Part shown: positions 31,887-41,052 of the stretch, piece after piece | Layout: every line of letters starts with the position of its first letter | Position numbering within the stretch: the first letter of the stretch is position 1 | From: Trichomonas vaginalis G3 | Lineage: Eukaryota; Parabasalia; Trichomonadida; Trichomonadidae | Direction: 5' to 3' | Length of the DNA: 64,000 bases | Assembly: GCF_026262505.1 (NCBI RefSeq) | Contig: NW_026529174.1 | Span: 124,001 to 188,000, forward strand | Program-made: the position numbers and the translations under genes | The notes under the pieces: model-generated | Databases searched by the model: none | Told to the model about the DNA's origin: nothing | The model's input: the letters and a program-made list of their open reading frames with translations, nothing else

Positions 31887-31955
31887 TTATTAATAAATAA
31901 AAATCAAAATTAAAAAGATGGAAATGAATTTTTAATTTTAATGAAATAATCAACT

Positions 31956-32170
31956 ATGGCTGCAGGTATATTTAAGAAACTGTGGGATAGAGTAAAAAGA
32001 GGAGCGAGTAAAGTTTGGGAAACATTGAAGAAGGAGCAAATTGGATATTTAAGAATAAAGAAGCAATTAGTGACGTTGCTGAATCAATAACGCCAAAAGC
32101 TGCCCCAATAAGAGAAATTTTAAATAAAGGAGAAAAAGTTTATCAAAGACTACAACCGATACTAAGATAA
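31956..32170 (+). pseudogene. Small basic amphipathic protein, one-base deletion
   Basis: This is nearly identical to 4012-4227, but one G is missing in the AAGAAGGGAGC run (here AAGAAGGAGC, near 32032). The frame therefore shifts after about 25 residues (MAAGIFKKLWDRVKRG...). The rest of the sequence is conserved to the stop at 32170. It converges on its paralogue 32200-32436. The intact form survives only in the truncated copy at the window start. Confidence 0.75.
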
Positions 32171-32199
32171 AAATAATTTTAAAATAATTTATTTTTCCA

Positions 32200-32436
32200 C
32201 TATCTACCTCCTATTTTATTAAGTATTCCTTCAGCTATTCCACCAATTGCGTTACCTGCTTGTGCTCCCATCGCCGGATTACCTGCTTTAGTACCTAATA
32301 CTCCACCTATGATAGTTCCTGCCGTTTTCGCTACTGGTGCCAAAAAGTTTGCAACGGGTTTAATAATCTTTTGATGAACCCAACCCGCAGCTTTCTTAAT
32401 TCCTTCCCATAATTTTTTAAAGAATCCTGCCGCCAT
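32200..32436 (-). CDS. Small glycine-rich amphipathic protein (78 aa)
   Basis: This is the counterpart of 4257-4493, with the same basic N-terminal helix (MAAGFFKKLWEGIKKAAGW) and the Gly/Ala-rich hydrophobic centre. It is intact. A few residues differ (for example H for Y near position 21). A membrane-active minor virion role is plausible from composition. It lies upstream of the capsid gene on the same strand, with the paralogous gene between. Confidence 0.7.
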   Translation of the reverse strand: MAAGFFKKLWEGIKKAAGWVHQKIIKPVANFLAPVAKTAGTIIGGVLGTKAGNPAMGAQAGNAIGGIAEGILNKIGGR

Positions 32437-32502
32437 TTCTGATTTAATATTAATTAAAAAATATATTTCATCACTTATATTCTAATTTTTATTTAATGAT
32501 AA

Positions 32503-32871
32503 ATGAAACCGATTTTAAAAATAAATGAAACAGAGGAGGAAGAAATAAATGAAAGTGAAAATGTTCAACAAAAAATAAACGTTGTTCAACCAATTACTGA
32601 AATAAAAATTTTTTCATCTGTTGAAGAATTTAATGACTATTATGCTAATAATAAAAAATTATTTGAAGAATTGACAACGTGTAAATTGAATAAAATGTTT
32701 AAAGTTGATGGATTCAAAATTTCAAAAATAAAAGGGGTGGTTAGTTTGAAATCTATTCCTCAATCAAGAATCACCTCATTAATGAAAATTTATGATTTAA
32801 CAAAAAGAATAGAAGAGATTGAAGAAAGAATGAATCAAATAATTGATTTCATAAATTCAAATAATCATTAG
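32503..32871 (+). CDS. Acidic/coiled-coil protein (122 aa), second copy
   Basis: It is intact and differs from 4560-4928 by two residues or so (Q for K near 29, G for E near 70). The Glu-rich start, basic middle and coiled-coil end (RIEEIEERMNQII) are kept. It starts after TGATAAATG and converges on the gene at 32876-33349, with only four bases between the stops. No enzymatic motif. The strong conservation between two element copies reflects recent spread. Confidence 0.6.
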   Translation: MKPILKINETEEEEINESENVQQKINVVQPITEIKIFSSVEEFNDYYANNKKLFEELTTCKLNKMFKVDGFKISKIKGVVSLKSIPQSRITSLMKIYDLTKRIEEIEERMNQIIDFINSNNH

Positions 32872-32875
32872 TTTC

Positions 32876-33349
32876 TTAAAGTTCAATGTTGAACTCATCA
32901 AATTCTTCTTCATCATTACCATTACCTTTAGCGAGTTTATTTACTCTTTCAACTTTATCTTTTGATAGTCTTTCGTTTAATTTTTTCTGAAGTTTTTCGT
33001 TACCAAGTTCTAAAATTTTACATGGATGATATTTAAACCCGTTAAATTCTTTTTCCTCAGTTTTAATCATTAATCTACAAAGAACTTTAGTGAGGTGGTT
33101 TTGTTGTTTAAACCATTTATCCTTAATATTTGTTATAAATTCAATATCCGGAATTAATTCCCAAATTTTTGAATTTTCGATTAATTTACCATCAAATGCA
33201 AAAGCAATAGGTTTAATATTAAACTTACCTTTATAAAATAAACTTTGTATGCAATCGTCAAAATAAACGTCTACTTGTTTAACCTGGGTGAGAATTGGTG
33301 AAAGTTTATTCATTAATTGATTTACAGTCACGAATTTTGATTCACTCAT
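32876..33349 (-). CDS. Maverick protein of unknown role (157 aa)
   Basis: The start is placed at the ATG at 33349 (MSESKFVTV), because the frame upstream lacks an ATG with a good context. The protein has alternating beta and helical segments, contains KYHPCKILELG, and ends in an acidic tail (DEEEFDEFNIEL). Type B 46805-47278 has a similar layout (hydrophobic strands, KYYPSSLK, acidic tail), so they may be relatives. That similarity is weak. It is absent from the truncated copy, where the sequence breaks just at this gene. Confidence 0.5.
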   Translation of the reverse strand: MSESKFVTVNQLMNKLSPILTQVKQVDVYFDDCIQSLFYKGKFNIKPIAFAFDGKLIENSKIWELIPDIEFITNIKDKWFKQQNHLTKVLCRLMIKTEEKEFNGFKYHPCKILELGNEKLQKKLNERLSKDKVERVNKLAKGNGNDEEEFDEFNIEL

Positions 33350-33439
33350 TTCATACAAAATAAAAAATAAATTATTCAAAAATGTAAGACATGAATTTTT
33401 AAAGTTTATTTTTTATTCATGAAAATAATTATTTCTAAT

Positions 33440-34003
33440 TTATTTTACTCTCTCGTATATACTAGATTTAAAGAATTCAGAACTTTTACCATAATCTCCT
33501 AAATGTTTTCTTATCCCTAACGTGTGCCAGTTATTATATGAAACTGAATAAACTTTATCTTTATCTTTACACCTTTCATCACTTCCAATATATTTATATC
33601 TCAGTTTTGATTTAGCATTTTCATATTCATTAGCGTTTAATAATTCACAGTCTTCCTTTTTAAATTGATGTTTAAGATATTCAGGATTTAATACTCTACG
33701 TTTATATGCTCCTAACTTAGTTCTAAAGGTTTTTCTACAAAATTTAGGAATTCCATCCTCTTTAATGTCATCAATGATTTCCATTTCATTATTTTCAATT
33801 TCTTCTTCTCGTTTATGAGGTCTTTGATTATGACTCCATTGATTCCATGAAATTAAATATTCTTTATCATTATATTTATACCTCATTAGCTTATTTTGGC
33901 TTTCATATTCATTTAATAATTCACAATCTTCATTTTTAAATTGAAGTTTAACCCATTCAGGATTTAAACAATGTTTAATTAATCGCGGAATATCTGACAT
34001 CAT
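33440..34003 (-). CDS. Two-repeat DNA-binding-like protein in the terminal repeat (187 aa)
   Basis: Two similar domains are visible: LNPEWVKLQFKNEDCELL...YKYNDKEYLISWNQW and LNPEYLKHQFKKEDCELL...VYSVSYNNW. The pattern (ExCELLxxY, then a strand and a YxxSxNxW end) recalls small domains that accompany HNH homing endonucleases and bind DNA. No nuclease motif is present. It sits at the right end of the inner Maverick, next to and partly within the inverted terminal repeat. A near-identical copy (one residue different) is at 36413-36976, and a remnant is at 11514. It may recognise element ends. Confidence 0.6.
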   Translation of the reverse strand: MMSDIPRLIKHCLNPEWVKLQFKNEDCELLNEYESQNKLMRYKYNDKEYLISWNQWSHNQRPHKREEEIENNEMEIIDDIKEDGIPKFCRKTFRTKLGAYKRRVLNPEYLKHQFKKEDCELLNANEYENAKSKLRYKYIGSDERCKDKDKVYSVSYNNWHTLGIRKHLGDYGKSSEFFKSSIYERVK

Positions 34004-34216
34004 CTATATATAGCTTCTTTTATAAAAGATAAAAAATAAATTATTTTAAAATTAATGTTAATTTTTTTAATGGTTTATAAATAAATATATTTTAATGCAT
34101 CGTCTATATATAGATGTAACAAAAAAAGTCTCACAACCCTTCCACATATACTACTGTTTTTTAAGTCATGAATTCGTAAGAAAGCGCGACATTATTAAAT
34201 AAATTAGTAATAAATA

Positions 34217-35104
34217 TTATATACTAAACACATTATTAAAAAATTCATCGTATTGACTCATATTTGATTTAGCAACTAATGAACAGGTTGAAAATAAAAA
34301 CTCAATCCAATCAGAAATAAAAGAATCACTCGAAGTTAAGCAAAAATTCCTCGTATATGTTTTATCATTTAATTTAACCGTTGATGATACCATGAATGGT
34401 TTTAAGTAAGCGTTCAAAGTTGCACACTCAGAAAGTTGTAATTCTTCTTTAGTCTCTAATGTTTCAAAGTCAAAAGTAATATAATATCTTGTCGGTTTAT
34501 AATATTCCTGCAAATTGTGAGCTAATAACCACTGATATATCTTCTGTTTCGTAATATGTGGTGCATATGGTTGCTGTGTCTTTTGCAACTGAACGTCTTG
34601 AATTAATCTCCCATTATTTTCTTTACATTTCTCACAATGCTTTAAAAATCTTCTTTGGTTTTTCCTTTCTGGATCATCGCGGATAGAATAAACTTCTTCT
34701 TTACAATATGGACAAACTTTATAGCCGGTGAGTGCTTCAACGTCTGTTATTCTGTCAGCGTGAAGTTTTCCACATGGACTCTGTGTTAATAAAATATTTA
34801 CTGTTTCAAATTCTGGATCTATCATTATTGATTCCACTAATGAAAAGTCTACCTTATTTATGTCCACGTCTTCTGGTTGAGGATCACAATAATAGAAATC
34901 AATATTAACATTTAACATTCTCGCTAATCTCTCACTTTCTGATGAAATGTCAAGCCCTTCATATGCATCTATTGCTTCATTTAAATAGCTCCTACGAGTT
35001 TTAGGATTAACACCATCAGGAATGTTATAGAAGCGTTTAAATAACCTTCTACCTTCTGCTCTAATTTGATTATCATTCATTTTAGCTGTTCCGTTTTTGT
35101 TCAT
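34217..35104 (-). pseudogene. Truncated polymerase N-terminus of the outer Maverick
   Basis: This corresponds to the first 287 or so residues of the polymerase gene at 12790-14676 and includes the zinc-like Cys motif and FDFETLE. It then breaks off and ends in YDEFFNNVFSI, which is a translation of the terminal repeat. The junction near 34211 is where the outer element lost its interior. No palm domain remains, so no polymerase can be made. It differs from the inner copy at several sites, so the two elements diverged before nesting. Confidence 0.85.
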
Positions 35105-35153
35105 TTATGTAAGAATAAAAAATTAAAAAATAAATAAAAATAAAGTTTATTTT

Positions 35154-36260
35154 TTAAAGCCCATAAAATGAATTAAGAACACATAAATTTTTATCATCTG
35201 CGACGTGACGAATACATTTTAATTTACTCAAGAATGCGTACCCTGATACATTAAATCTAATTCCTGTCTTATTTAATTTCACAACTTTGAAAAGGAATGT
35301 ATGAATAGCTATAAAATGATGAGAAGATGTTTTATGGGTTGCTTCCATTTTTTCTGAAATAAATGAATAAATATAATGCTTATACGTTTTCATATCTTTT
35401 ATATTCTTAATAACGAATGGTATAGACCTTTCAACTTCGTCTTCCTTCGGTGCTGTTCTTTCATATGAAACATTATTAGTATCTTCAACAATGAAACCGC
35501 AATCACATAAAATTTTATATGTTCCAATGGTTTCTTTTGATATTTTATCTAATAAATCAAAAACTTTATCAACACCTGTGCATTTATTTAAATAATAATT
35601 TGTGTAAATATCATGATCTTCTTTCTTAATCGTATTAGTTGCATATGTCACGTTTTTTAGTGCTTTTTTGAATTTTTCGGAATCTAAAGGTGGTGAAAAT
35701 AAGATACAGGGGTATTCTTCATTATCAATAAATTGTAACTTATGTTTACGAATAAATTTAGTACCTTCTTCTGAAAGTGTTTCGTCTATTTCACCATCTA
35801 ATAAATTTTGTGTTGATTCTGAGACATAATTTTTATATCTTTCTTCATGAGATTTCTGAACTTCTGATTCTGAAGCTGGGATATTCATTAAACCCTCTAC
35901 TTCATTTTCATTATATTTTTCAACTTCTCTTAATTCCTTAATTTTTTCATCTATTTCATCTCTTATTTTTTTCAGTCTTTCAATTTCATTGTATTCATCA
36001 TCTTTAATCCGTTCTTCATAATATTCAGGGAAAACATCAGGTTCTTTAGGTTTTTCTTCTTCAGATGTAGGATATAAGAAATTTATAACATCATCTTTAT
36101 TCATTTTTCCATCATAATCTAAATCATTTAATAACTCGGCAAATTTTTGACAATTTCTTAAATAATATTTATTAACTTCATAACCTACCTCCTCTAATAT
36201 ATCCTTTATTTCCTCGTTTGTGAATCCTAATTTTTTAACATTGTTAGTTTTGACGCTCAT
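35154..36260 (-). CDS. Maverick terminal gene upstream of polymerase, outer copy
   Basis: This is a near-identical copy of 11632-12741, with an intact frame of about 368 aa and a start at the ATG 36260 (MSVKTNNVKK). The SAP/HeH-like N-terminus, acidic coiled coil and C-terminal Cys/His region are retained. A full-length frame in an element that has lost almost everything else is notable. It either reflects young age or a useful function. It lies between the truncated polymerase and the 187-aa gene. Confidence 0.6.
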   Translation of the reverse strand: MSVKTNNVKKLGFTNEEIKDILEEVGYEVNKYYLRNCQKFAELLNDLDYDGKMNKDDVINFLYPTSEEEKPKEPDVFPEYYEERIKDDEYNEIERLKKIRDEIDEKIKELREVEKYNENEVEGLMNIPASESEVQKSHEERYKNYVSESTQNLLDGEIDETLSEEGTKFIRKHKLQFIDNEEYPCILFSPPLDSEKFKKALKNVTYATNTIKKEDHDIYTNYYLNKCTGVDKVFDLLDKISKETIGTYKILCDCGFIVEDTNNVSYERTAPKEDEVERSIPFVIKNIKDMKTYKHYIYSFISEKMEATHKTSSHHFIAIHTFLFKVVKLNKTGIRFNVSGYAFLSKLKCIRHVADDKNLCVLNSFYGL

Positions 36261-36412
36261 TTCATACAAAATAAAAAAATAAAATAATAAACATAACTAA
36301 GTTTTAATTTTTCGTAAGACATGAATTTTTAAAGTTTATTTTTTAAAAATTTTTTATTTTTTATTTCATTATGGTAGTGAATCTTTTATTCATGAAAATA
36401 ATTATATCTGAT

Positions 36413-36976
36413 TTATTTTACTCTCTCGTATATACTAGATTTGAAGAATTCAGAACATTTACCATAATCTCCTAAATGTTTTCTTATCCCTAACGTGTGC
36501 CAGTTATTATATGAAACTGAATAAACTTTATCTTTATCTTTACACCTTTCATCACTTCCAATATATTTATATCTCAGTTTTGATTTAGCATTTTCATATT
36601 CATTAGCGTTTAATAATTCACAGTCTTCCTTTTTAAATTGATGTTTAAGATATTCAGGATTTAATACTCTACGTTTATATGCTCCTAACTTAGTTCTAAA
36701 GGTTTTTCTACAAAATTTAGGAATTCCATCCTCTTTAATGTCATCAATGATTTCCATTTCATTATTTTCAATTTCTTCTTCTCGTTTATGAGGTCTTTGA
36801 TTATGACTCCATTGATTCCATGAAATTAAATATTCTTTATCATTATATTTATACCTCATTAGCTTATTTTGGCTTTCATATTCATTTAATAATTCACAAT
36901 CTTCATTTTTAAATTGAAGTTTAACCCATTCAGGATTTAAACAATGTTTAATTAATCGCGGAATATCTGACATCAT
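36413..36976 (-). CDS. Two-repeat DNA-binding-like protein, outer copy (187 aa)
   Basis: It is the same protein as 33440-34003, with one Ser-to-Cys change near residue 173. It lies next to the right terminal repeat of the outer Maverick, as its twin does in the inner one. The sequence around it (T-rich, ctatatatag at the ATG) is also shared. Possible roles are end recognition or repression of the element's genes; this is inference from position and domain type. Confidence 0.6.
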   Translation of the reverse strand: MMSDIPRLIKHCLNPEWVKLQFKNEDCELLNEYESQNKLMRYKYNDKEYLISWNQWSHNQRPHKREEEIENNEMEIIDDIKEDGIPKFCRKTFRTKLGAYKRRVLNPEYLKHQFKKEDCELLNANEYENAKSKLRYKYIGSDERCKDKDKVYSVSYNNWHTLGIRKHLGDYGKCSEFFKSSIYERVK

Positions 36977-37229
36977 CTATATATAGCTTCTTTTATAAAA
37001 GATAAAAAATAAATTATTTTAAAATTAATGTTAATTTTTTAATAATGTGTTTAGTATATAATATTTATTACTAATTTATTTAATAATGTCGCGCTTTCTT
37101 ACGAATTCATGACTTAAAAAACGTAAGAAAAATTTTTATATCATCTATATATAGAAGATGTGAAAATATACCTTCATCTATATATAGACGTAACAAAAAA
37201 AGTCACTAAACCCTTCATATCCTACTACT

Positions 37230-37454
37230 ATCAGCATCGAAACAAAAAGTGCAAGATTTTTACGAAAAGAGCTTACAGTTGTAATAAATATAAGATAGGA
37301 TTACACACGTAAGCTCTTTTCGTAAACTTGCACTTAGAGATCAGCATCGAAACAAAAAGTGCAAGATTTTTACGAAAAGAGCTTACAGTTGTAATAAATA
37401 TAAGATAGGATTACACACGTAAGCTCTTTTCGTAAACTTGCACTTAGAGATCAG
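37230..37454. repeat. 110-bp hairpin satellite, right part
   Basis: About two units continue the array at 10877-11245, starting with the duplicated atcagc. The arms and loop are the same. A 77-bp unassigned stretch (37455-37531) separates it from Maverick B; I see no gene or repeat in that stretch. Confidence 0.85.
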
Positions 37455-37717
37455 AAAGTAATGACAAAATGATAACAAATACTAGATCTTAAATAAGTAC
37501 CGACATCATGCAGATAGAATACATATCATGTGTACGGAGGCACTGCGCGCCTCCTTACCCATTATATGTGAATTTGACACTTTACGAAACCGTTAACGTA
37601 TATTTTACAACACAAACGACAACACTAACTTAACCTTAAATATTTACAAAGCCACCAACCACTTCACCTCACTAACGTTTTCACTAACGACTTTACTACT
37701 GTAAAAAATAAACGTTC

Positions 37718-38044
37718 TCATTTACAAAAGTATTGCAGCGCTTCCCATTGCTGTGCTTCACACAACAGTTCATATTCTTCACTATCGCTGCTGTCACTCC
37801 AATCGTCAGAGTCAAAATCACTGTCAAAATAAATGTTACTCAGTTTTGACAAAGCTAATGAAACACGCTTACCGTTTGTATCATATGCTTGTATAAACTT
37901 TCCATTCTTCATTCCTTCATAAACGCTCAAACTAACTTTACCCTTTCTCCCTCGTATCTGATAGAATGTATTTTCACGAGGAACGAAGAACAAATTCTTG
38001 AACTCATGACCGTTGTAGTTTGTTATCTCAATAGTTTTCGTCAT
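37718..38044 (-). CDS. Terminal-repeat DNA-binding-like protein (108 aa), left copy
   Basis: The first 70 residues (IEITNYNGHEFKNLFFVP...) align well with the C-terminal domain of the HNH endonuclease at 42244-42810 (VEIIQYSYHTLENYYYVP...). They also align with the right-hand copy 59542-59826. It is therefore a stand-alone version of the presumed DNA-recognition domain of that nuclease. An Asp/Ser-rich acidic stretch and a short tail follow. The gene is inside the inverted terminal repeat, with a start after TTTTTATATAAATG. Confidence 0.65.
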   Translation of the reverse strand: MTKTIEITNYNGHEFKNLFFVPRENTFYQIRGRKGKVSLSVYEGMKNGKFIQAYDTNGKRVSLALSKLSNIYFDSDFDSDDWSDSSDSEEYELLCEAQQWEALQYFCK

Positions 38045-38055
38045 TTATATAAAAA

Positions 38056-38190
38056 TAAAATAAAAATAAACTTAAAAATAAACTTAAAAATAAATGATAT
38101 CACCACCCTCACACGTATGAAAACATAGCACAAAAATAAATTTAGGGTAGAAGGTTAGATCTAACCCGATTTCTAACCTCATTTCTACCC
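38056..38190. promoter_or_regulatory. Upstream region with a GGTTAGATCTAACC cassette
   Basis: Here lie the T-rich leader of the gene at 38044, the CACGTATGAAAACATAGCAC stretch, and at about 38145-38190 the cassette GGGTAGAAGGTTAGATCTAACC...TTTCTACCC. The palindrome GGTTAGATCTAACC is perfect. The same stretch appears inverted at 59393-59520. It may be an operator, for instance for the KilA-N proteins, but that is a guess. Confidence 0.5.
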
Positions 38191-38206
38191 TGTTGAATTC
38201 ATTGCT

Positions 38207-38443
38207 TTATAACTCTCTTCCTTTCTCCAACTCTTCTAGCTTCTTCTTAAGTTCAGCAATGTTGTCCTCATGAAGTTTAATCTTTCTCAAAATTCCTTCT
38301 CTATCTAATGGTTGCTTTATCTTTCTAAACTGAACTCTACCATCCTTCATAGTATGAATGTAAAAACCTTCTGGAATAGTTCCTGATTTAATGTATTCTA
38401 CCAAAAACTTTTGTTTCATTGCTTCAGTGACTTTAGTCGTCAT
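38207..38443 (-). CDS. Small coiled-coil protein (78 aa)
   Basis: The start is at the ATG at 38443 (MTTKVTEAMKQKFL); the upstream codons read TTG-ATT-GAA. The EGFYIHTMKDGRVQFRK segment resembles HPFYYVSQSKDGKIYVRK of 40582-41007 and NYKVTFHKNGTASISK of type C 61306-61890. The C-terminal 30 residues form a coiled coil (NIAELKKKLEELEKG). A family of small Maverick proteins with one beta-hairpin unit and a helix is thus visible. Role unknown, perhaps virion-associated. Confidence 0.6.
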   Translation of the reverse strand: MTTKVTEAMKQKFLVEYIKSGTIPEGFYIHTMKDGRVQFRKIKQPLDREGILRKIKLHEDNIAELKKKLEELEKGREL

Positions 38444-38491
38444 TTCAATCAAATAAAAATTTTAATATTAAATAAAAATAACGTTATTTTT

Positions 38492-38950
38492 TCAGTAAGG
38501 AAACGCAGGAGTTTTACGATTTATTTGAGGAGTAGGTTCTGGTTTAAATGTTGGAGTCGGTTTAGGAGTTGACTTTTGAACAGGAGTTTGTACTTTCATA
38601 GGTTCAGGAGTCATTGAAGGTTTTGCTTGTGAAGGTGTTGGTTTTGGCGAAGGTGTTGGAGTTTGTTTAACTTCAGCTACTTCAGTATTATTTACAACAT
38701 TTGCTTTATTTCTTTTCAACATCATAACTGCTCCTGCTGTAGCTAGCAAACCTAGTGGGAGACCATATCTTATATAAGGACTTGACCAAATGCTATTTTT
38801 GACAGGAGCTGGTGGAACACCTAACCTTGGTGAGACTGCTCTTTGCCATTGTGCAGCTCGTAAGAAATATTCAATAGGTGCTCCATAATCGTTTGGTAAA
38901 GTTTGTTTCATAGATGGTGAAGGTTCACGAGAGCTTGATGAAGAACTCAT
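38492..38950 (-). CDS. Single-pass membrane protein with Pro-rich tail (152 aa)
   Basis: A Ser-rich start is followed by one hydrophobic helix (GLPLGLLATAGAVMML, about residues 63-78) flanked by Arg/Lys. A 70-residue tail of Pro, Thr and Lys then forms an extended, disordered stalk. There is no signal peptide, so the membrane helix may anchor the protein in an internal or virion membrane. It lies between the capsid gene and small genes on the same strand. The frame is intact. No known family recognised. Confidence 0.65.
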   Translation of the reverse strand: MSSSSSSREPSPSMKQTLPNDYGAPIEYFLRAAQWQRAVSPRLGVPPAPVKNSIWSSPYIRYGLPLGLLATAGAVMMLKRNKANVVNNTEVAEVKQTPTPSPKPTPSQAKPSMTPEPMKVQTPVQKSTPKPTPTFKPEPTPQINRKTPAFPY

Positions 38951-38980
38951 TTATAAGCTTTAAAAATAAACGTTCATCCT

Positions 38981-40554
38981 TTATTCCTCACTGTCGTCCG
39001 TAGCTAAGTTATAGTCATCTAATCTTATTATTGGGATTCCATTAGCACGCACCTGAATGGCAAAGCAACAATCCCTCATAAATCCAATAAGTGGCTTTGG
39101 TACATTTTCAGTTGCTAGTTCAATAGGTCCTTTAACAGACAATTTGTATGTTATTGGAGCAGTAGATGTTTGACCTTGCTGGAAGCAAAAGTCCACTTCT
39201 GTTGGAAAACCACATAAGAAATGTGTGTTGTCATAGCTATCCCATTTATGTTCCACACTACCATCATCCACCAATGACCTCATAACATCTTCATTAAATC
39301 CTATCATATCATTGTTTGTATTGAAGCGTTCGCAACCATTTCATAAAATACAGGTCCATATGATTTTTCAGGTTCTGCAGGCATATTTCCATAAGCTCCC
39401 ATGGAAAGCTGAAGATATTTAAACTTAGGGTTCTCAAAATTAACATAATAGTTGTCTTTCTTTCTAAATAGTGCCCAAATACTTTTAACATTAATAGGCG
39501 TATAAGCTGCTGTAAATGTTGCACTTGAACTATCTGTATTCTTTGAGAATGAACCGTCCATAGGAATCCAATCCATAACTTTAACAGGAAAACATAAAGC
39601 CTCGTTTGTATAATGTTCTACAAGTTCTGTATAAATGTTAGGGTCTAAAGAGAATGACTTTGGATGAATGAAACATTCATTAAAATCCATCTTTGTTCGA
39701 AATAGTTGCTGGGTTACAGTTGTAATAGTAACTGTTCCACTAGCTTCTACTGCCTTCGTTATCATAGTGAATGGTTCATTCCATGGAACAAATTTATTTG
39801 TCGGTGGATTTGAATCTGAAGCAAATGCAACTTTAAGAGTTGGATTGAAAGCAATGATATCATTTACAGATATAGATGTGCATTGTAAGGCGTCGCTACT
39901 GAACTTTACTTTAAGCTGAATGTTTCCTGCAAAAGCTGGAATAAATCGAATAGCTTCTAATGGAAGGAATCTTCTAACAGGAATTCTTAAACGAAGCTTA
40001 AAATCAAATGATTTTCCTGCTGTAATTGGACCACTAACAATTTGTCCTGTTCTGCATGTTCCCGAATGACTCCATACATCTTCATGTCGAGTCTTTGAGA
40101 AAACATCTACTTTCTTTATTTGTTCGGTAGTTTGTGAGTTTGAAGTTATATATGCTTCTTCTCTTGCGTTGTCTTGAGAATATACGATACGACCATTTGC
40201 AAGGATTTGATATCCAGCAACTGCATAGAAAGCGTCATCGAAACCAATCCAAAATCCTGGTGGGTTTGTTTTATTGGAACCTGAACCAATTTCTTTATCT
40301 ACAATAAATTGACCTTCCATTTTATACGTAATGAATGTATTGTAAAGGTCCAACATATTTTCACCAGGAGGTGAGAGATTGAATGTTACCCATGTGTTAT
40401 CTTTAGCAGTTCCAGGTTGTGATGGAATCTTTGCGTCAGAATATTTTCTATTAGTGTCACCAATTTGAACTGCATTGTCTATGATATCGAAATATGAGCG
40501 AATCTGATGAATATGCTCTGCTGGAGTAAATTCGTTTAACTGTTCGTTCTGCAT
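38981..40554 (-). pseudogene. Major capsid protein of type B, one frameshift near the end
   Basis: The main frame (39304-40554, 416 aa) has the jelly-roll pattern KSFDFKLRLRIPVRRFLP and ends early at TMI-stop. The second frame 38981-39307 (108 aa) continues with a beta-rich C-terminus. At the junction the five bases ATGAT occur twice in tandem; one copy too many would explain the break. Total length is close to that of the type A capsid protein. It is followed by the membrane-protein gene. Confidence 0.75.
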
Positions 40555-40581
40555 GTCTTTACTTCAGATAAAAATATCTAT

Positions 40582-41007
40582 TTACTTCATTATTCTCACT
40601 CTTCTTCTTGGCATTCGTGGTGGAAGTTGTTTCTTGACATTTTCAATGAACTGTACATTCTCTTTTGTCTCAACTTCTTTCACTGGCGGGTCAGGATTCT
40701 TTGACTCGGTTTGTTTTTCAATGAAATTCACGAACTTTGCAATAAGCTCTTGGTTCGTTATTGAAAGTACATCTGGCTTTTTTCTTCTGGTTCTATTGAC
40801 TTTTCAGTTTGAACAGAAGGTTTTATATGGGCTTCGCCCTCGGTGCCATGCACCTTAAATGTCGCTCTCTGCATTCGCTAATGGAACCTTTCTTTTTCTT
40901 ACGTATATTTTACCATCTTTACTCTGACTTACGTAATAGAAAGGATGTTGTATTCCTCTTGCGTCATTTAATATAATAGACTCTCGCTCTGATTTTGACA
41001 AGCTCAT
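40582..41007 (-). pseudogene. Small Maverick protein disrupted at a double hairpin
   Basis: The first 50 residues (MSLSKSERESI..., HPFYYVSQSKDGKIYVRK) end at a stop at about 40857, directly beside the GC-rich double hairpin 40829-40854. The last 45 residues (LSITNQELIAKFV...) are in the same frame again. The stretch between is open only in another frame. Insertion of the hairpin plus a compensating indel would explain this. The family is that of 38207-38443. It is divergent from the coiled-coil gene at 41053. Confidence 0.55.
40829..40854 (-). repeat. Double hairpin 1 (26 nt)
   Basis: On the plus strand: GGGC-TTC-GCCC, TC, GGTGC-CAT-GCACC. On the gene strand one frame reads HGTEGEAH. It is strikingly GC-rich against its surroundings. 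Confidence 0.75.
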
Positions 41008-41052
41008 TTTACATCGGTTAAAGTTTTAATTTTGTTTTTTATCTGCAGTCAA

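Larger units (their letters stand above)
11360..34155. mobile_element. Inner type A Maverick, about 22.8 kb
   Basis: The termini read AGTAGTATATGTGGAAGGG inward at 11360 and 34155. They lie in the outer element's terminal repeat beside gctttt (11354-11359) and gttttt (34156-34161), a 6-bp target duplication with one difference. The inverted terminal repeats are about 220 bp long and reach into the 187-aa gene. Contents: terminal gene, polymerase, integrase, primase-helicase, fibre, capsid block. Several genes are broken (integrase by insertion, three or four by frameshift), so it is unlikely to be autonomous now. Confidence 0.85.
11246..37229. mobile_element. Outer Maverick, internally deleted, hosting a nested Maverick
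   Basis: The ends read AGTAGTAGGATATGAAGGG inward on both sides (11246 and 37229). They are flanked by the 6-bp duplication atcagc at 11240-11245 and 37230-37235, as expected for Mavericks. The outer element's own sequence is only 11246-11359 plus 34156-37229 (about 3.2 kb). Its left terminal repeat resumes at 34156 and joins the interior of the polymerase gene near 34211, so nearly everything was deleted. The terminal repeats contain several ctatatatag motifs. It inserted into the 110-bp satellite before the inner element arrived. Confidence 0.85.

Noticed and set aside
36990-37229. The outer Maverick ends could belong to one element spanning all 26 kb
   Set aside because: A second pair of ends (11360, 34155) with its own 6-bp duplication lies inside, and the outer terminal repeat continues across it at 34156, so two nested elements explain the data.
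37532-37561. The tip of the Maverick B terminal repeat as a member of the double-hairpin family
   Set aside because: It forms one longer hairpin of about 12 bp with a 7-nt loop, present at both ends, so it is better read as part of the terminal repeat.
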